Source: Clostridium sp. CAG:433 (GTDB lineage: Bacteria > Bacillota_I > Bacilli_A > RF39 > UBA660). From it: a stretch of DNA of 31,992 bases. The stretch spans positions 121,457 through 153,448 of the forward strand of contig FR893558.1 in the NCBI GenBank assembly GCA_000433675.1. The letters run 5' to 3'. The notes below the pieces were generated by a model. It worked only from the letters and a program-made list of their open reading frames with translations, was not told where the DNA came from and made no database searches. The translations under genes and the position numbers were made by a program. Shown here piece by piece: positions 31,956 to 31,992 of the stretch. The first letter of the stretch is position 1. The number at the start of each line of letters is the position of its first letter.

Positions 31956-31981
31956 TTAAAAAGTTAAATGCAACTTTTTAA
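31956..31981. terminator. Hairpin at the right edge
   Basis: TTAAAAAGTT / AACTTTTTAA (31956-31965 with 31972-31981), 6-base loop. It is T-rich on both sides, and is probably the terminator of a gene beyond the right edge. Confidence 0.55.
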
Positions 31982-31992
31982 CTTGAATTAAT

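Noticed and set aside
1..31992. CRISPR arrays, tRNA genes and mobile elements
   Set aside because: Read through for regular direct repeats, GC-rich cloverleaf-like stretches, transposase motifs and terminal inverted repeats; none seen.

Overview
The window is strongly AT-rich bacterial DNA carrying 34 recognisable or likely protein genes, packed tightly in short operons with standard-code stops (TGA ends rnc). Thirty-one genes lie on the minus strand and three on the plus strand. Gene content points to a low-GC Firmicute of the Bacilli/Mollicutes-related kind: Gram-positive ribosome-binding sites, a T-box leader, SpoIIGA/SigE, SpoIVFA/SpoIVFB and a SpoVID-like protein. It looks like a walled, spore-forming lineage (or one that recently was) with a compact genome. 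The exact taxon cannot be read from the window. I see no tRNA, rRNA, insertion sequence, CRISPR array or prophage.

Layout, left to right. 1-3422: a minus-strand cluster, SpoIIB-like (SPOR domain) - radC - mreC - mreD - spoIVFA - spoIVFB (cut by the left edge). It is a shortened version of the B. subtilis spoIIB-maf-radC-mreBCD-minCD-spoIVFAB cluster, without maf, mreB, minC and minD. A perfect Spo0A-box match lies upstream. 3497-7602: proS and a zinc-ribbon protein with very many membrane segments. 7773-10535: the most unusual block. A primary-type sigma factor stops after region 3, and its region 4 lies in another frame that overlaps the stop. Next to it is a two-gene operon of paralogous unknown proteins, one with a membrane domain. 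Both transcription units start from almost identical promoters with a 13-bp dyad at the same spacing. 10642-14881: a DUF488 gene, then a valine T-box leader (14892-15099) driving an HD-domain gene, valS and a small unknown gene.

15175-16101: a Fic AMP-transferase fused to a helix-turn-helix domain, behind a consensus promoter whose spacer is a palindromic operator. 16274-18975: a large membrane-anchored unknown protein and a secreted staphylococcal-type nuclease. 19087-20965: a small plus-strand membrane ORF, then ysxE-like and spoVID-like spore-coat genes. 21019-23331: lon. 23461-28434: rnc-cdsA-rseP-fmt-spoIIGA-sigE in one direction, combining housekeeping genes with the mother-cell sigma factor and its protease. 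28534-29627 (plus strand): yidD and a ZnuA-like lipoprotein that has lost its metal-binding histidines. 29652-31866: a CPBP membrane protease, a YlmC/YmxH protein and a lysozyme-like lipoprotein.

How the parts fit: the sporulation genes cover septum formation (SpoIIB-like), mother-cell sigma activation (SpoIIGA/SigE), SpoIVF intramembrane proteolysis and coat assembly (SpoVID/YsxE). They sit in or beside housekeeping operons. The best candidates for something not described before are the split sigma locus with its twin promoters, and the operator-in-spacer control of the Fic gene.
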